Positions 42,743 to 54,120 of a stretch of 64,000 nt of DNA are shown one piece after another. The notes under the pieces were generated by a model, which was given only the letters and a program-made list of their open reading frames with translations, was not told the origin of the DNA and did not search any database. Both the position numbers and the translations under genes were made by a program. Every line of letters begins with the position of its first letter. Positions within the stretch are counted from its first letter, which is position 1. Source of the stretch: Fagopyrum homotropicum (Eukaryota > Streptophyta > Magnoliopsida > Caryophyllales > Polygonaceae); assembly GCA_033239125.1 (NCBI GenBank), contig BSWB01000004.1:61255501-61319500 (forward strand), given 5' to 3'.

Positions 42743-45700
42743 TCATCAAGACCATGAAGGAGAAGATGCCCCCAAAGCTAAAGGATCCGGGGTCATTTTG
42801 TATTCCCATAGGAGTGGGAGATGCCACATATGATGTATTATGTGACTTGGGAGCAAGTGTGATCATCATACCACTTGTATTATGTAGGAAGATCGGTTTA
42901 GGCGACCCTAAACCGGTGAAGATGATGTTGTACATGGCGGATCGATCCATCACTCGTCCCGTCGGTATTGTAGAAGACGTCCCAGTCAAGCTAGGTAAAT
43001 TCTTTCTACCCATTGATTTTGTTGTGCTTGACATTCCTGCAGATAGTCCGGTCCCGATCATACTCGGAAGACCGTTTCTTGCAACTTCCGGCTGCATAGT
43101 CGATTGCAAGAATGCTAGGCTCGCCTTTGACATAGGAGAGGAGAAGGTAGAGTTCGTTCTTTCCACTCTAGTGAAGGAACCAATCTTTGATGAGGATATA
43201 TTCAATATCCAAGATGAAGAAGGGTTGTCTAGAGAGGAGGTAAGTGCTATTCTCTTCAAAGATCCTTTGCAAAAGGTTATTACTATGAGTCTAATGGATG
43301 TAGGGGAAGAAGAGGAGTGCAATGAGGCAATTGAAGCCTTAGAAGCACAAGAAGAAGTATGTGACGAGGAGTTTGAGAAACTCCACGACAAAGCAGAAAA
43401 CGTGAGAATCCACGGCCATACACTATATTCCACGGCCGTGGATTTCACCAACCAAAGTGTGGCTCACTCTAGAGGGTTACACGGTCGTGGAGGAAACAGA
43501 GCATCCGTAACTACATTCCACGCCCAAAATCACGGCCGTGGAGCATATAGAGCACCCGTAATTTTGGCCGTGGACGAAGGAAATTGTGCCACTTCTTCAA
43601 CTTCTCTTGATTCTTCTCCAGCACCTTCTACTTCCTTAGACACTTCTAAGGAGGCATCGGAGACCCCTCAAGAACCATTGGAAGCTCCGAAAGCGATGGA
43701 ACTAAAGCCACTCCCTACTCATCTAAGGTACGCTTTTCTAGGACCTAACTCTACTTATCCGGTAATTGTTAGTTCCGATTTAACCATAGATGAACATAGT
43801 AAGCTTATGGCTGTCCTTAGGAAAGCTTTAGGTTATACTATAGAAGACTTAGTAGGAATTAAACCTTCCCTATGTATGCACAAAATATTAATGGAAGAGG
43901 ACTTTAGAACTTCAAGACAACCTCAAAGGCGGTTGAATCCGACCATGAAGGAGGTTGTCAAGAAGGAAATTCTTAAACTTCTTGATCCAGGTATCATCTA
44001 CCCTATCTCCGATAGCAAGTGGGTGAGTCCGGTTCAAGTAGTTCCGAAGAAGGGAGGAATGACGGTCATCACCAACAAGAATACCGAACTCATTCCTACC
44101 CGAACCGTGACAAGATGGCGGATGTGCATAGACTAACCAAGTTTAACAATGCGACAAGGAAGGATCATTTCCCATTGCCATTCATCGACCAAATGCTTGA
44201 AAGGTTAGCACAACATTCGCACTTTTGCTATCTTGTTGGTTATAGTGGTTTCTTTCAGATTCCGATACACCCGGATGATCAAGAGAAGACCACGTTCACG
44301 TGCCCATGGGGTACGTTTGCCTATAGGAGGATGCCGTTCGGGCTGTGCAACGCCCCAGCCACCTTTCAAAGGTGCATGATGGCCATCTTCTCCGAATATA
44401 TAGAGGAAATCATGGAGGTCTTTATGGATGACTTCTCCGTATACGGTTCCTCTTTTGACAATTGCCTTTCTAACCTTGCTCTTGTATTACAAAGGTGTGA
44501 AGACACTAACCTAGTTCTTAATTGGGAGAAGTGTCAATTTATGGTAAAGGAAGGAATTGTATTAGGACACTTAATCTCTAATAGAGGGATTGAGGTGGAT
44601 AAAGCGAAAATAGAGACTATAGAGAAGCTTCCTCCCCCAACTTCGGTGAAAGGGATAAGAAGTTTCCTAGGATATGTTGGATTCTATAGACGCTTCATAA
44701 AAGACTTCTCTAAAATATCAAAACCGCTCACTAATCTATTGATGAAGGATGCAGTTTTTGAGTTTTTGCAGGAATGCTTGGATGCGTTTAACATGATCCG
44801 GGAAGCTCTAATTTCAGCACCTATTATCCAACCTCCGGATTGGAGTCTTCCCTTTGAGGTTATGTGCGATGCTAGTGACGTAGCTATAGGAGCTGTTCTT
44901 GGACAAAGAAAGGAAGGGCGAACCCACGCTATCTACTACGCTAGCAAGACGCTAGACGAAGCGCAGCTCAACTGCGCCACTACGGAAAAGGAATTTTTAC
45001 CCATTGTTTATGCTATTGACGAATTTCGCTCTTATCTTGTAGGTGCAAAGGTGATTGTATACACGGATCATGCTGCGATCCGGTACCTCCTTGCAAAGAA
45101 GGATGCGAAACCAAGGCTAATTAGATGGATTCTTCTCCTACAAGAATTCGATCTAGAGATCCGCGACAAGAAAGGTTCGGAAAATTCTGTTACGGATCAT
45201 TTGAGTCGCCTAACACATCTAGAGGACGACCATCTACCTATAGATGACTCCTTCCCGGACGAACACTTACACATTATAGAGGAGTGCATCGATGTGATCT
45301 CCAAAGGTAACGAACTATGGTTTGCTGATTTTGTTAACTATTTGGTTTGTCAGGAGATACCGCCCGGATTATCCTACGCACAAAGAAAGAAGTTCTTTAA
45401 GGATGTTCGGGAATACTTTTGGAATGAACCTCTCCTCTTTAAGAGAGGTCCGGATGACATCATTCGGCGATGTGTGCTGGAAGATAAGATGCAAAGTGTC
45501 ATCCGCCATTGTCATTCACTACCATGTGGAGGACACGCTAGTTCAAACAAAACTAGCGCTAAGGTATTGCAATCTGGATTCTTTTGGCCTACTTTATTTA
45601 GAGATGTGCAAACCTTTGTTTCTTGTTGCAATGCTTGTCAAAGAACAGGAAATATCTCTAGGAGGAATGAGATGCCTCTCAATAACATCCAAGAGGTGGA

Positions 45701-46592
45701 GATTTTCGACGTTTGGGGAGTTGACTTTATGGGACCGTTCCCATCATCTTGTGGAAACCAATACATACTCTTGGCGGTGGATTACGTTTCTAGATGGGTG
45801 GAAGCAATTGCCTCTCCCACCAATGATGCCATGGTTGTGGTTAAGTTCTTTAACAAGACCATCTTCCCACGATTTGGGACACCAAGGACTATCATTAGTG
45901 ATGGAGGTTCTCACTTCATCGCCCGGCGCTTTGAAGCTCTTCTAGCTAAGTATGGGGTTACTCACAAGATCGCCACCCCTTATCATCCACAAACTAGTGG
46001 ACAAGTTGAGATCTCAAACCGGGAGATCAAAGGAATCCTAGAGAAGACGGTTTCAAGGACTAGGAAGGATTGGTCCTTGAAGCTTGATGATGCATTGTGG
46101 GCGTACCGGACTGCGTACAAGACTCCCATAGGAACCATACCATACAACCTTGTGTATGAGAAGTCTTGTCACTTACCGGTAGAGTTAGAGCACAAGGCAT
46201 TTTGGGCTATCAAGTGGTTGAATTTCAGCATGAAGGAAGCGGGAGAGAAGCGTCTCTTGGACCTTAATGAGCTTGAAGAACTTCGCTTGAACGCCTATGA
46301 GAACGCCAAGATCTATAAGGAGAGAGCAAAGCGTTGGCATGATAAGCATATCATTCCAAAGGACTTCAAAGAAGGAGATCAAGTTCTCCTCTTCAATTCA
46401 AGACTTCGTCTCTTTCCAAGTAAGCTTAAATCTCGTTGGACCGGACCTTTTCTAATCAAACGTATTTTCCCCCATGGTGCAGATGAAGTATGGGGTGAAG
46501 TGGGCGGAAGCTTTAAGGTGAACGGTCAACGACTCAAGAAGTATACGCCGGAACTCCAAGCTGAAGAGTTCGCGCCCACCGCACTCGAATAA
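42743..46592 (+). pseudogene. gag-pol: E1 gag-pol, second part (protease, RT, RNase H, integrase), one frameshift
   Basis: It resumes the E1 frame after E2. Protease (DLGAS near 42848) is followed by the palindrome-rich linker (43380-43580), which encodes repeated HGRG and STAV. RT begins with 'LPTHLRYAFLG' and is read to 44136, where a one-base deletion next to 'RMCID' makes a stop. The rest is open in the next frame to 46592, including FMDD (44421-44432), RNase H, the integrase zinc region, the D,D-35-E core and a GPF-type end. A nine-base in-frame deletion removes HRK from 'LRKHRKALGYT' of E2. With its first part the polyprotein would be about 1956 residues. Apart from the E2 insertion, this is the least damaged pol of family A. 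Confidence 0.93.
43381..43580 (+). repeat. Palindrome cluster inside coding sequence (E1 protease-RT linker)
   Basis: CCACGGCCAT, CCACGGCCGTGG (43430-43441), ACACGGTCGTGG, TCACGGCCGTGG and GGCCGTGG fall in one linker. Read in different phases they give STAV, LHGRG and NHGRG-like text. Equivalent clusters are 19490-19665 (E2) and 31108-31225 (E3). Confidence 0.8.
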
Positions 46593-46633
46593 GTGCGAAT
46601 TTGGTCTACCTACGGACCTTAAACAAAGCGCTT

Positions 46634-46651
46634 CTTGGGAGGCAACCCAAG
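46634..46651 (+). ncRNA. Conserved pol-env stem-loop (E1)
   Basis: CTTGGG-AGGCAA-CCCAAG, 41 bases after the gag-pol stop. Confidence 0.75.
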
Positions 46652-46835
46652 GTATTGCATTTACGTTTTTGTTTTTGATTCATAGTTTAGCTTAGTTTAG
46701 ACGTTTTTGCTTTGTTTTGCCTTCGATTCCTTCCGGTATGTTCGTGTTTTTGGATGTAGGAACAATGGAAAAGGAAAGGGGAAGAGAAAGTTTGAAGAAA
46801 AGTGACGAAACTTGGACTTTGGAGCATTACAGAGA

Positions 46836-46992
46836 GTTCCACGGCCTAAACCACGGCCGTGACAGCTACAGTGACCGTAATTTCCAAAAGCCTTTGAAAA
46901 ATCACCAAAATTACGGTTCCGTACAATTCCACGGCCGTGGAACCCCCCCGATAGACCGTGGTTTTCAAAAATTTTTCCGGCCACTATATAAA
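46836..46992 (+). promoter_or_regulatory. E1 internal promoter candidate
   Basis: TTCCACGGCC, CCACGGCCGTGA, GACCGTAATT, TTACGGTTCCG and perfect CCACGGCCGTGG (46929-46940) precede TATATAAA (46985-46992), 441 bases before the env-like ATG. 47000-47350 holds nothing else recognisable. Confidence 0.55.
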
Positions 46993-47359
46993 CCACGTTC
47001 TTCACAAAAACACAACATCACAAACCCAATTCCACGCCCTATTTCGCCGATTTGCCTCCTCTCACCTCAAATCTTCGTTCGTTAATCGTTTTTAACGATT
47101 CTTTGATCCAAACTGAAGCAAATCCAACCACCAACAAGATCCAAGCAAAAATTCGAGCGGCAATTCATCAAGGAAAGCAGAATTCGGATTTAAAAATCCG
47201 AAAACCTAGGTTTTTTCGCTCTTCTCTATCTTTGTCGATTCGGACCTACATTTGCTAGAATTTTTAGGAATAACTGATTGGAATTGGAAGAGAATTAGTA
47301 TAAGACTGCTGCTGTGGAATTTGGTGATTGATTGTTGAGATTTGCGAAATTTTGAGAGA

Positions 47360-47418
47360 AACCACGGTTCCTGGACGTTCCACGGCCGTGGAATTTGAAG
47401 AACAGACCGTGGTTTTCA
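47360..47418 (+). repeat. Composite hairpin before the env-like start (E1)
   Basis: Outer AACCACGG and CCGTGGTT pair exactly around CCACGGCCGTGG (47380-47391). The unit ends eight bases before the ATG. Confidence 0.72.
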
Positions 47419-47425
47419 ACAGAAA

Positions 47426-48994
47426 ATGGATTTTGTGAGGAGAGTGTCCGGGAGAAATAAGGACAAGAACAAAGAGAAGGATAAGAATAAAAAGAGGAAG
47501 GGCAACCCCTCTTCCTCTTCATCCTCTAGAGCACCACCACCTTCATCCCCTTCACCTCCATCATCACCTTCATCACTATCACCTCCTAGCCCTAGGGTCC
47601 CCACCATTCACGAGGATCATCTCGACGCCTTAGAGAGGATCCATAAGAGGGTTGTTATAGGACCTAGGTACCTACTGTTGGAGGATTTAGCTCCTCTACA
47701 TGTCATAGGGGACCTTACTTGGCTCTTGGATAGAGCCGGTCTTATCGTCTTTTCGGCTATCCGAGAATACGCATATGAGGAGATTACGAGAGAGGTTGTG
47801 ACATCTTTTGAGCACAGCCATGTTGATAGGACAGTTTCTTTCCGTCTGATGGAAAGAAACTATGATTTCTCCATCTGGGAGTTTGGAGCCTTCTTTGGGT
47901 TCCAAGAGACCTTCAATGGTCGTTTTCCCAGCGGCGTTTACGCCAAGGATTTCTGGGAGGAGGTAGCCATGATCTATGCCAGCGAGGACCGCTGGCAACC
48001 AGCTGATACCAAGGCTAAGCTGATGTATCACTTAGCCTTGAAGATTGCTCACCGGGTACTTTCTGAGTGTCTCTTCCCTAGGACGGAGACACCTCAGAAG
48101 ATCAAGACGAATGAGCTCTTTCTTCTCTACTCCATGCTATATGGACGACTTGCTGACTACGCAACCCTCTTAGCTGCTACCATGAGCAAGCTAAAGAACA
48201 AGAGGGCTGGCAACATTGGATATGGTGGGATAGTCACCCACCTTGCTAGGACATTAGGGGTAGATTTTTCTGCTTGTACACGTATCCCCGCTGTACCCCT
48301 AGGACTCCAGGGCTTTATGACTAGAGGTCTCATCTTCCCCACCCATAGAGGTCCACCTTACGCAGCTATGCCATGGGAGAGCAAGACGGGGAGAGGCATT
48401 GAGTGGCTCCTAGAGTATTCCATTATGGCTGGACGCCATAACTGGAAGGAGACGTTCGCTGCTATGCATGCGAACAGGATTGCAGCCCCTCCATATGTCC
48501 CACCACCACCTGTAGTTGAGGAGAAGGAGATGAGAGATGAGTATGAGGGAGGAGGAGGAGGAGCTGAGCAGGATTTTGGCACATTTCCGGATCAGCCGAA
48601 CATAGCTCCTGACATGCCTAGACGTTCTCCACGTCTCGCCAGAGCTTCAGGATCATCTTCTCGCCGCGCCAGCGTGAGCGAGAGACCCACTTGGATGGAG
48701 ACCCCTCCTGCGTGGTACGGAGCTCCACCACCATGGTCTACACAGGCACCGCCGCCACCAGCACCAGCACCTTCAGATGCACTGGGGTGGTACAGCCAGC
48801 CGCCTGGTTGGTATGAGCAGCTGCCGGAGTGGGCTACCAACCTTTCTGATAGGGTGGGAGCATTGGAGATTCGAGCCGACACTAGAGATGCACGTATGGA
48901 CGACCTCGACCATATGATGAGGGATGTCTACCGCCAGCAGTTCGGGCGGTACTACGATCCTAGCTTTTCTCCTTTTCCACCTCCACCGCAGTGA
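47426..48994 (+). CDS. E1 Athila ORF-1 ('env-like') protein, intact, 522 aa
   Basis: The protein starts MDFVRRVSGRNKDKNKEKDK. It has a basic N-terminus, Ser/Pro-rich spacer, conserved core to about residue 350, Arg/Ser/Pro/Trp-rich region, and a coiled coil 'LSDRVGALEIRADTR' near residue 475, ending PSFSPFPPPPQ. It is the same length as the E3 copy although E1 is the oldest family-A element here. Compared with the other two it has a few unusual residues ('REYAYEEI', 'EFGAFFGFQET'). No membrane segment or signal peptide is seen. The function of this family is unknown; it sits where retroviral env would be, which is the only reason for the name. Confidence 0.87.
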   Translation: MDFVRRVSGRNKDKNKEKDKNKKRKGNPSSSSSSRAPPPSSPSPPSSPSSLSPPSPRVPTIHEDHLDALERIHKRVVIGPRYLLLEDLAPLHVIGDLTWLLDRAGLIVFSAIREYAYEEITREVVTSFEHSHVDRTVSFRLMERNYDFSIWEFGAFFGFQETFNGRFPSGVYAKDFWEEVAMIYASEDRWQPADTKAKLMYHLALKIAHRVLSECLFPRTETPQKIKTNELFLLYSMLYGRLADYATLLAATMSKLKNKRAGNIGYGGIVTHLARTLGVDFSACTRIPAVPLGLQGFMTRGLIFPTHRGPPYAAMPWESKTGRGIEWLLEYSIMAGRHNWKETFAAMHANRIAAPPYVPPPPVVEEKEMRDEYEGGGGGAEQDFGTFPDQPNIAPDMPRRSPRLARASGSSSRRASVSERPTWMETPPAWYGAPPPWSTQAPPPPAPAPSDALGWYSQPPGWYEQLPEWATNLSDRVGALEIRADTRDARMDDLDHMMRDVYRQQFGRYYDPSFSPFPPPPQ

Positions 48995-50361
48995 TGACGA
49001 TGATGACCGACAGCTTTAGCCGCTCCACCGCCATTTTGTGAGTTCTTTTTCTTTCTTTCTTTTCTTCTTTTTTCTTTTATTTGAACATTAGGGACAATGT
49101 TTGTTCCAAGTATGGGGTGGGGTGTGACTAATCGTCTGTAATAACTTTTACTCACTTTGATTGCTTCTATTGAGACTATCTTGCATGTTTCATTATATTG
49201 TTACACGTTTCATTATTGCATTGCATGAAAAAGAGTTTGAAAAACCCATAAAAAATTGAAAAATTTTGAAAATTTTGTGCTTCTAAGGATAGAGATGATT
49301 TCTATGATAATCACCACTTGTGAATTGAGTTTTGATGACAATTGCATGCTTAAACGAATAGTGAATTGAAAAGAAACTGAATGAGTTGATTATACCTCTT
49401 TTGCAAATTTCATAATGTGATGAATGTTACTTAAATCATGTTGAGAAAATAAGGTTGAAATCACACTATAAGTTCTTATACTTCTTGTTGAGATGATTAA
49501 GGCAATTCGATTTTTCTTCCTTCTTTCTTTGATCATTTAGCCCCTCATTTAAATTATGACCTCCTTTACCTATCCGGGAATTTGGAGGAGTTGATTGAAA
49601 AAGGCATGTATGATGTGGGAGGGCCATGAAAGCAATACTTTGCATTCAAAGGAATAGAAAGAAATTGTAGGTTTGGGGAAGTCAATCATGATGATGAGTA
49701 ACTCGGCACCATTCACATAGCCGGGTGTTTGTGTCTTGCCAAAGTCGGATTGAGCGATATTCCTAGCGGATTATGGTATGTGCGCTAAGGGTTTGAGGCA
49801 TCTCATAAAAGTTGAGAAACGCCAATCTCCTAGGCTTCGGTTTTTGTGCACCTCTATCCATAACTCCAAAAGTAAAGTCGAAAAATGAAAGGAAGAGAGC
49901 GAAGCTCTAAGTTGAAAGTGTTGCAGAAACCGCAAGAGAAGAAGAAAAGAGTAGTTGTCCACTTTCCCGGATTCATGCACCACATTCCTTAAAGTTTCCT
50001 TCCCTTTCCACATTCTAAACCTTTTTCTTTGAAAGTCCTTAAGATCAAAAGAATGTTATATGACTTGGTGATCTAAATTGAAGTTTCTTATGATTGATTT
50101 TGATAATGTTTGAAGGTTATGATGTTTACATGGAAGTTTGATTAATTCATGAGCTTTCTTTACTCTTTACTCTTTGATTAAGTGTATGAAAGTCTTATAA
50201 ACGAATGAAGCAAGATTTGAGAATGATCTATTGATTAGAAGGCACATTCATCCAAAAGAAGTTTTGCTTTGAGAAGGTACACATATTTCATCCTAACTTG
50301 TGTTTTAAAGCTTTTGAAAGACCTTGCTTAGGAACAAGCAAGTGGCAAGTATGGGGTTATT
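48995..50361 (+). other. E1 3' non-coding tail with two hairpin/purine modules
   Basis: A pyrimidine tract (49047-49080) comes first. Module 1 is GAACATT-AGGGAC-AATGTTT (49083-49102) with AAGTATGGGG at 49108-49117. Module 2 is CTTGCTT-AGGAAC-AAGCAAG (50323-50342) with AAGTATGGGG at 50347-50356. Between them there is no supported gene. Confidence 0.78.
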
Positions 50362-52068
50362 TGTTAGCATGAAATATTGTGATATTTTAGGCACATTTTC
50401 TAAGTGTATTTCATCCATATTGATAGTCATTGATTAAGCATTGATGCATTTGTGAGCTAGTTTGTCTATAATGTCGATATAGAGATCTACACAAGCTTTA
50501 TGTTGATTGTAGGCAATTAAGAGCTATTTCCAAATGAATTGAGCAAGGATGGAGTTTGATCGAGCATGTCCAAGGATTGAGGACATCTCTAGGAGCTAAG
50601 GAAGGTGCTAACTTGAAGAATAGCACGAGGAAAGGAAGAATTACGGTTTACCCCTAAACCACGCTCTAAAATACGGCCGTACTACATTCCACGTTCAATT
50701 CCACGGCCGTGGAACCTTGGCAAGGGAAGCGTGGTTCATTCCAGCAACTTCTACGGCCGTGGAAGGATTGAAACAAACCGTGACAATTTCCACGCTCTAA
50801 ATTACGGTCGTGGAACCCTTCCACGACCGTGATCTTGGCGATCTTTTACGCTATACTTTAAGCAACGATCTTCTACGCAATTGGGTCGGGCTTATATTTT
50901 ATCTTACACTATAAAAGGACGGGAGAAGAGAGATTCCGTCACCTCTGCTTAGACGCATTTTCGCTTACGCTTGGACTTGCCCTAATTTCACATCTTGTAG
51001 AGATTGTGATTGAGAGATTTGCGCTTTGCTATTGAGATCTCCGGATTGACGGAAGAGTTGAATATTTGGAAGATTGTTCGCAAGAAGGTTATGCTTTATC
51101 TTTAGGTTTGATTTAGAAGACGGATTGACATCCCGTTCTTCCTTCTTATCTAAGATTCGTGATTGTTTGTGTTATTCCGAATCTATTGACGTTATTGTTC
51201 TTGATTTGTGGACTTGAGATTGACTTGAAAGTTATTGAAGGTTTTCGGAAGTTTTCATCTTTCATTCTTTTAAATCTTGAATTTGATATCAATATGATTG
51301 TTATTGGCTAAAACCCTTTAACAATTCTAAAGTGAAGGGTTGATAGTTGTGGCTTAGATGATGATAGATCGATCGTAAACAGATTGGACCCTGAGAGTCA
51401 GAGAGAATCGCCGACGAACCTAATCCACGGTCTGTTCTTGAGCTTCCACGGCCGTGGAACTCAAGAACTACCCGTAATTTTGTGTCAGTTTACGAACTTG
51501 CTTTTACTTTAATCCAAAGTTAAAGATTTGCTTTAACTTAGTCTTGGCTTGCCTTTTCTAGGTGGTAGTGAAGCCTCAACAACCTCTACCTCGATTCTGA
51601 GTGTCACAACCTTAATCGGTTTAGTTAGTCTTGATCCTTGAATTATAAGTTTGGGTGTTTGACGTTAATTCTTGCCTTTAGATCCTTTCTATATTGAAGC
51701 CTCAACAACCTTTATAGAGAGTGTCTTCTAGGTAAGTCATATAAGGTTTTTGGAACTTCACCGTACGATTATCTTACATTCGTATACCTTTGCATACCTT
51801 AACTTTGTCCTTATATCTTTAGTATATCTTGAATCGATTGCCACAGCTGGATTCCTGGATCTTTAGGATTGTCGTTTTCCCAATAATTTGAAAAGCTTCA
51901 TACATTTACTTGCTTGATAATCTATAACTGGATTTAACCCCCCAAATCCCTGTGTTCGATACTCTGGAATTCTTGCTCAACTATATCGATCCGTACACTG
52001 CGGGTTCGCTTACTTGATTTCTAGTTTTATAATTAAAGCTTATTTGCACGCACGCTAAGTGGCGAACA
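50362..52068 (+). repeat. E1 3' LTR (family A, 1707 bp)
   Basis: TGTTAGCATG to GGCGAACA, followed by the GATAC duplication. TATAAAAG lies at 50910-50917, and CCACGGCCGTGG at 50701-50712 and 51446-51457. Confidence 0.96.
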
Positions 52069-52073
52069 GATAC

Positions 52074-52560
52074 CGAGTTGTGTTTTGCCGTTTGGGCAAT
52101 GCGTTATCTCTGCAGGGTTCTTCACTTGCTAGTGTCACAGGAGGAGGACAGAGGTCTCAATATCAGCAGCAGCAGTAGAGAGTTCATGGTGCTACCGCTT
52201 CTAAGGGTTCCAATTCAGGACAAGGGAGAGGTAGAGGACGAGTTGATGGTTCAGGAGACACCAAAGGTGCCTCAGCTAGAGTTTAGGAGCTGAGAAGTGC
52301 AGTGGAGCCGACCGCTCCAGCGACCACAAGTACCATTCATATTAATGGTTTTCTTGTAAGAGTTCTTTTCGATACCGGTGCTACGCATTCCATTATATCT
52401 AATGCTTGCATAGATAGATTGGCCTTAGTTACCGTAGAAGGTAGACCTTCTTTATAGGATTACCCGATGGGGGTAATATTAGAGGTACACGAGAGGTTCG
52501 CGATTGCCCTATTAGACTGGGAGGTCACAATTGGCCAGTTGACTTCTTCGTCGTGTACTT
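52074..52560 (+). pseudogene. E0 gag end and protease, broken
   Basis: Continues the second zinc knuckle ('CFSCGKPGY' + 'RVVFC'; the His is now Tyr). A Gln-rich stretch with a stop follows ('SQYQQQQ'). Then the aspartic protease core 'HINGFLVRVLFDTGATHSII' is seen, with DTGA at 52371-52382. Stops follow near 52456 and 52561. In the living element this protease would cut the polyprotein. Confidence 0.82.
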
Positions 52561-54120
52561 AGTACATGAAGAAGTTATTCTAAGTATGGATTGGATGGAT
52601 CGACACCGAGCAATCCTCGACATCAGCAAGAGGACAATGACGGTAACTATATATGCAGGCCATGTTGAGATCTTCAAAGGATGGGATTTAGGGAAGACCT
52701 GTATAGTCATCAGCACAGTCCGAGCTGCGAGACTTATGAGACAGGGTTGCGAGGATTTTTGGTGCTATGCCATGAAGGATAGTACTAGTCTAGCTTTGGA
52801 GGAAATCCCGGTAACTTGCGAGTTTACCGACGTCTTTGGAGAGCCATCAGGTTTACCTCCACAAAGGAGTGTAGACTTTGGCATTTACTTAGAGCCCGGT
52901 ACGAGACCGATCTTTATGGCTCCTTATCGTATGGCACCTATCGAGATGCTTGACTTGAAGAAGCATCTCGAGGAGTTAACAAAGAAGGGCTTCATCCGCC
53001 CTAGTGTATCTCCTTGGGGCGCACCAGTTCTCTTTGTCAGGAAAAAAGACGGGTCAATGAGGTTATGTATCGACTACCGAGAGTTGAACAAGGTGACGAT
53101 CAAGAATAAGTACCCATTGCCCCATATCGATGATCTTTTGGATCAGCTGCATGGAGCTTCATTGTTTTCGATGATCGATTGGAGATCTAGTTATCACCAG
53201 CTGAGGGTGAGAGAGCAAGACATAGCCAAGATGGCATTTCGGACTAGATATGGACACTACGAGTTTGTAGTGATACCATTCGGGCTTTCAAACGTGCCCG
53301 CAGTTTTCATGGAGTTGATGAATAGCATCTTCATCGATTTCCTAGACTAGTTTGTAGTTGTATTCATAGATGACATTCTGGTTTACTCTCACAACAAAGA
53401 GGAGCATGCAGGACACTTACGGATCATACTCCAAGTCCTGTAGGATAGAGAGCTTTACGCCAAGCTCTCCAAGTGTGAGTTTTGGATGTCCGAGGAAGCA
53501 TTCCTTGGTCACATCGTGTCGGCTGAAGGGATCAAAGTAGATCCGGTGAAGATCGAGTCAGTAGCATCATGGCCACCTCCTAAGAACGTCAAGGAGGTAC
53601 GCAACTTCTTAGGATTGGCGGGATACTACCGGCATTTTGTTGAGGGCTTTTCAGTTATCGCCCGACCGCTCACTTCCTTGCTAAGGAAGTCTACGAGGTT
53701 CGTGTGGTCCGAGCCGTGCTTGTAGAGATTTAAGGAACTGAAGAAGAGGTTGACCTCTGCTCCTATCTTAGCTCAGCCAAAGGGCATTGAGGATTTTGTG
53801 GTTTACAACGACGTATCCAAGCTGGGCTTGGGATATGTTCTGATGGAGAGGGGTAAGGTGATTACTTACGCATCTAGATAGTTGAAGACGTACGAGGAGA
53901 ATTACCTTACCCACGATCTGGAGTTAGACGTTATTGTTCACGCCTTGAAGATTTGGAGGCATTATTATACGGAGCTACTTGTCAGATATTCACGGACCAT
54001 AAGAGTCTGAAGTACATATTCACTCAGCGGTATTTGAATAACCGCCAGAGGAGATGGTTGGAGTTGATCAAGGACTTTGATCTTGAGATTCTATACCACC
54101 CGAGGAAGGCGAATATGGTA
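52561..54120 (+). pseudogene. E0 reverse transcriptase and RNase H, broken
   Basis: The longest open part (52553-53350) runs from the protease-RT linker ('SMDWMDRHRAILD') through RT: 'FTDVFGEPSGLPPQR', 'GFIRPSVSPWGAPVLFVRKK', 'LCIDYRELNKVTIKNKYPLP', 'FGLSNVPAVF'. The catalytic FIDD is at 53363-53374, just after a TAG. Next come 'KCEFWMSEEAFLGHIVS' and 'FLGLAGYYRHFVEGFS' (53486-53725). RNase H follows, decayed ('FVVYNDVSKLGLGYVLM'). At least six stops are seen, many TAG where Gln, Arg or Trp would be expected. These motifs are typical of the Del/Tekay chromovirus branch and differ from the Athila RT (FMDDFSVY). Confidence 0.88.

Larger units (their letters stand above)
11119..52068 (+). mobile_element. 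E1: Athila-type (family A) LTR retrotransposon, split by E2
   Basis: The order is 5' LTR, tRNA-Asp primer site, gag-pol, env-like gene, 3' tail, purine motif and 3' LTR. It is flanked by GATAC duplications in the gag gene of E0. E2 (with E3 inside it) occupies 14942-42737; without it E1 is about 13.1 kb. By-eye comparison of its LTRs gives about 31 substitutions in 1.7 kb plus one 6-base deletion, mostly transitions, so it is the oldest of the three family-A copies. Defects are one frameshift in RT and the E2 insertion; the env-like gene is intact. Confidence 0.95.
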
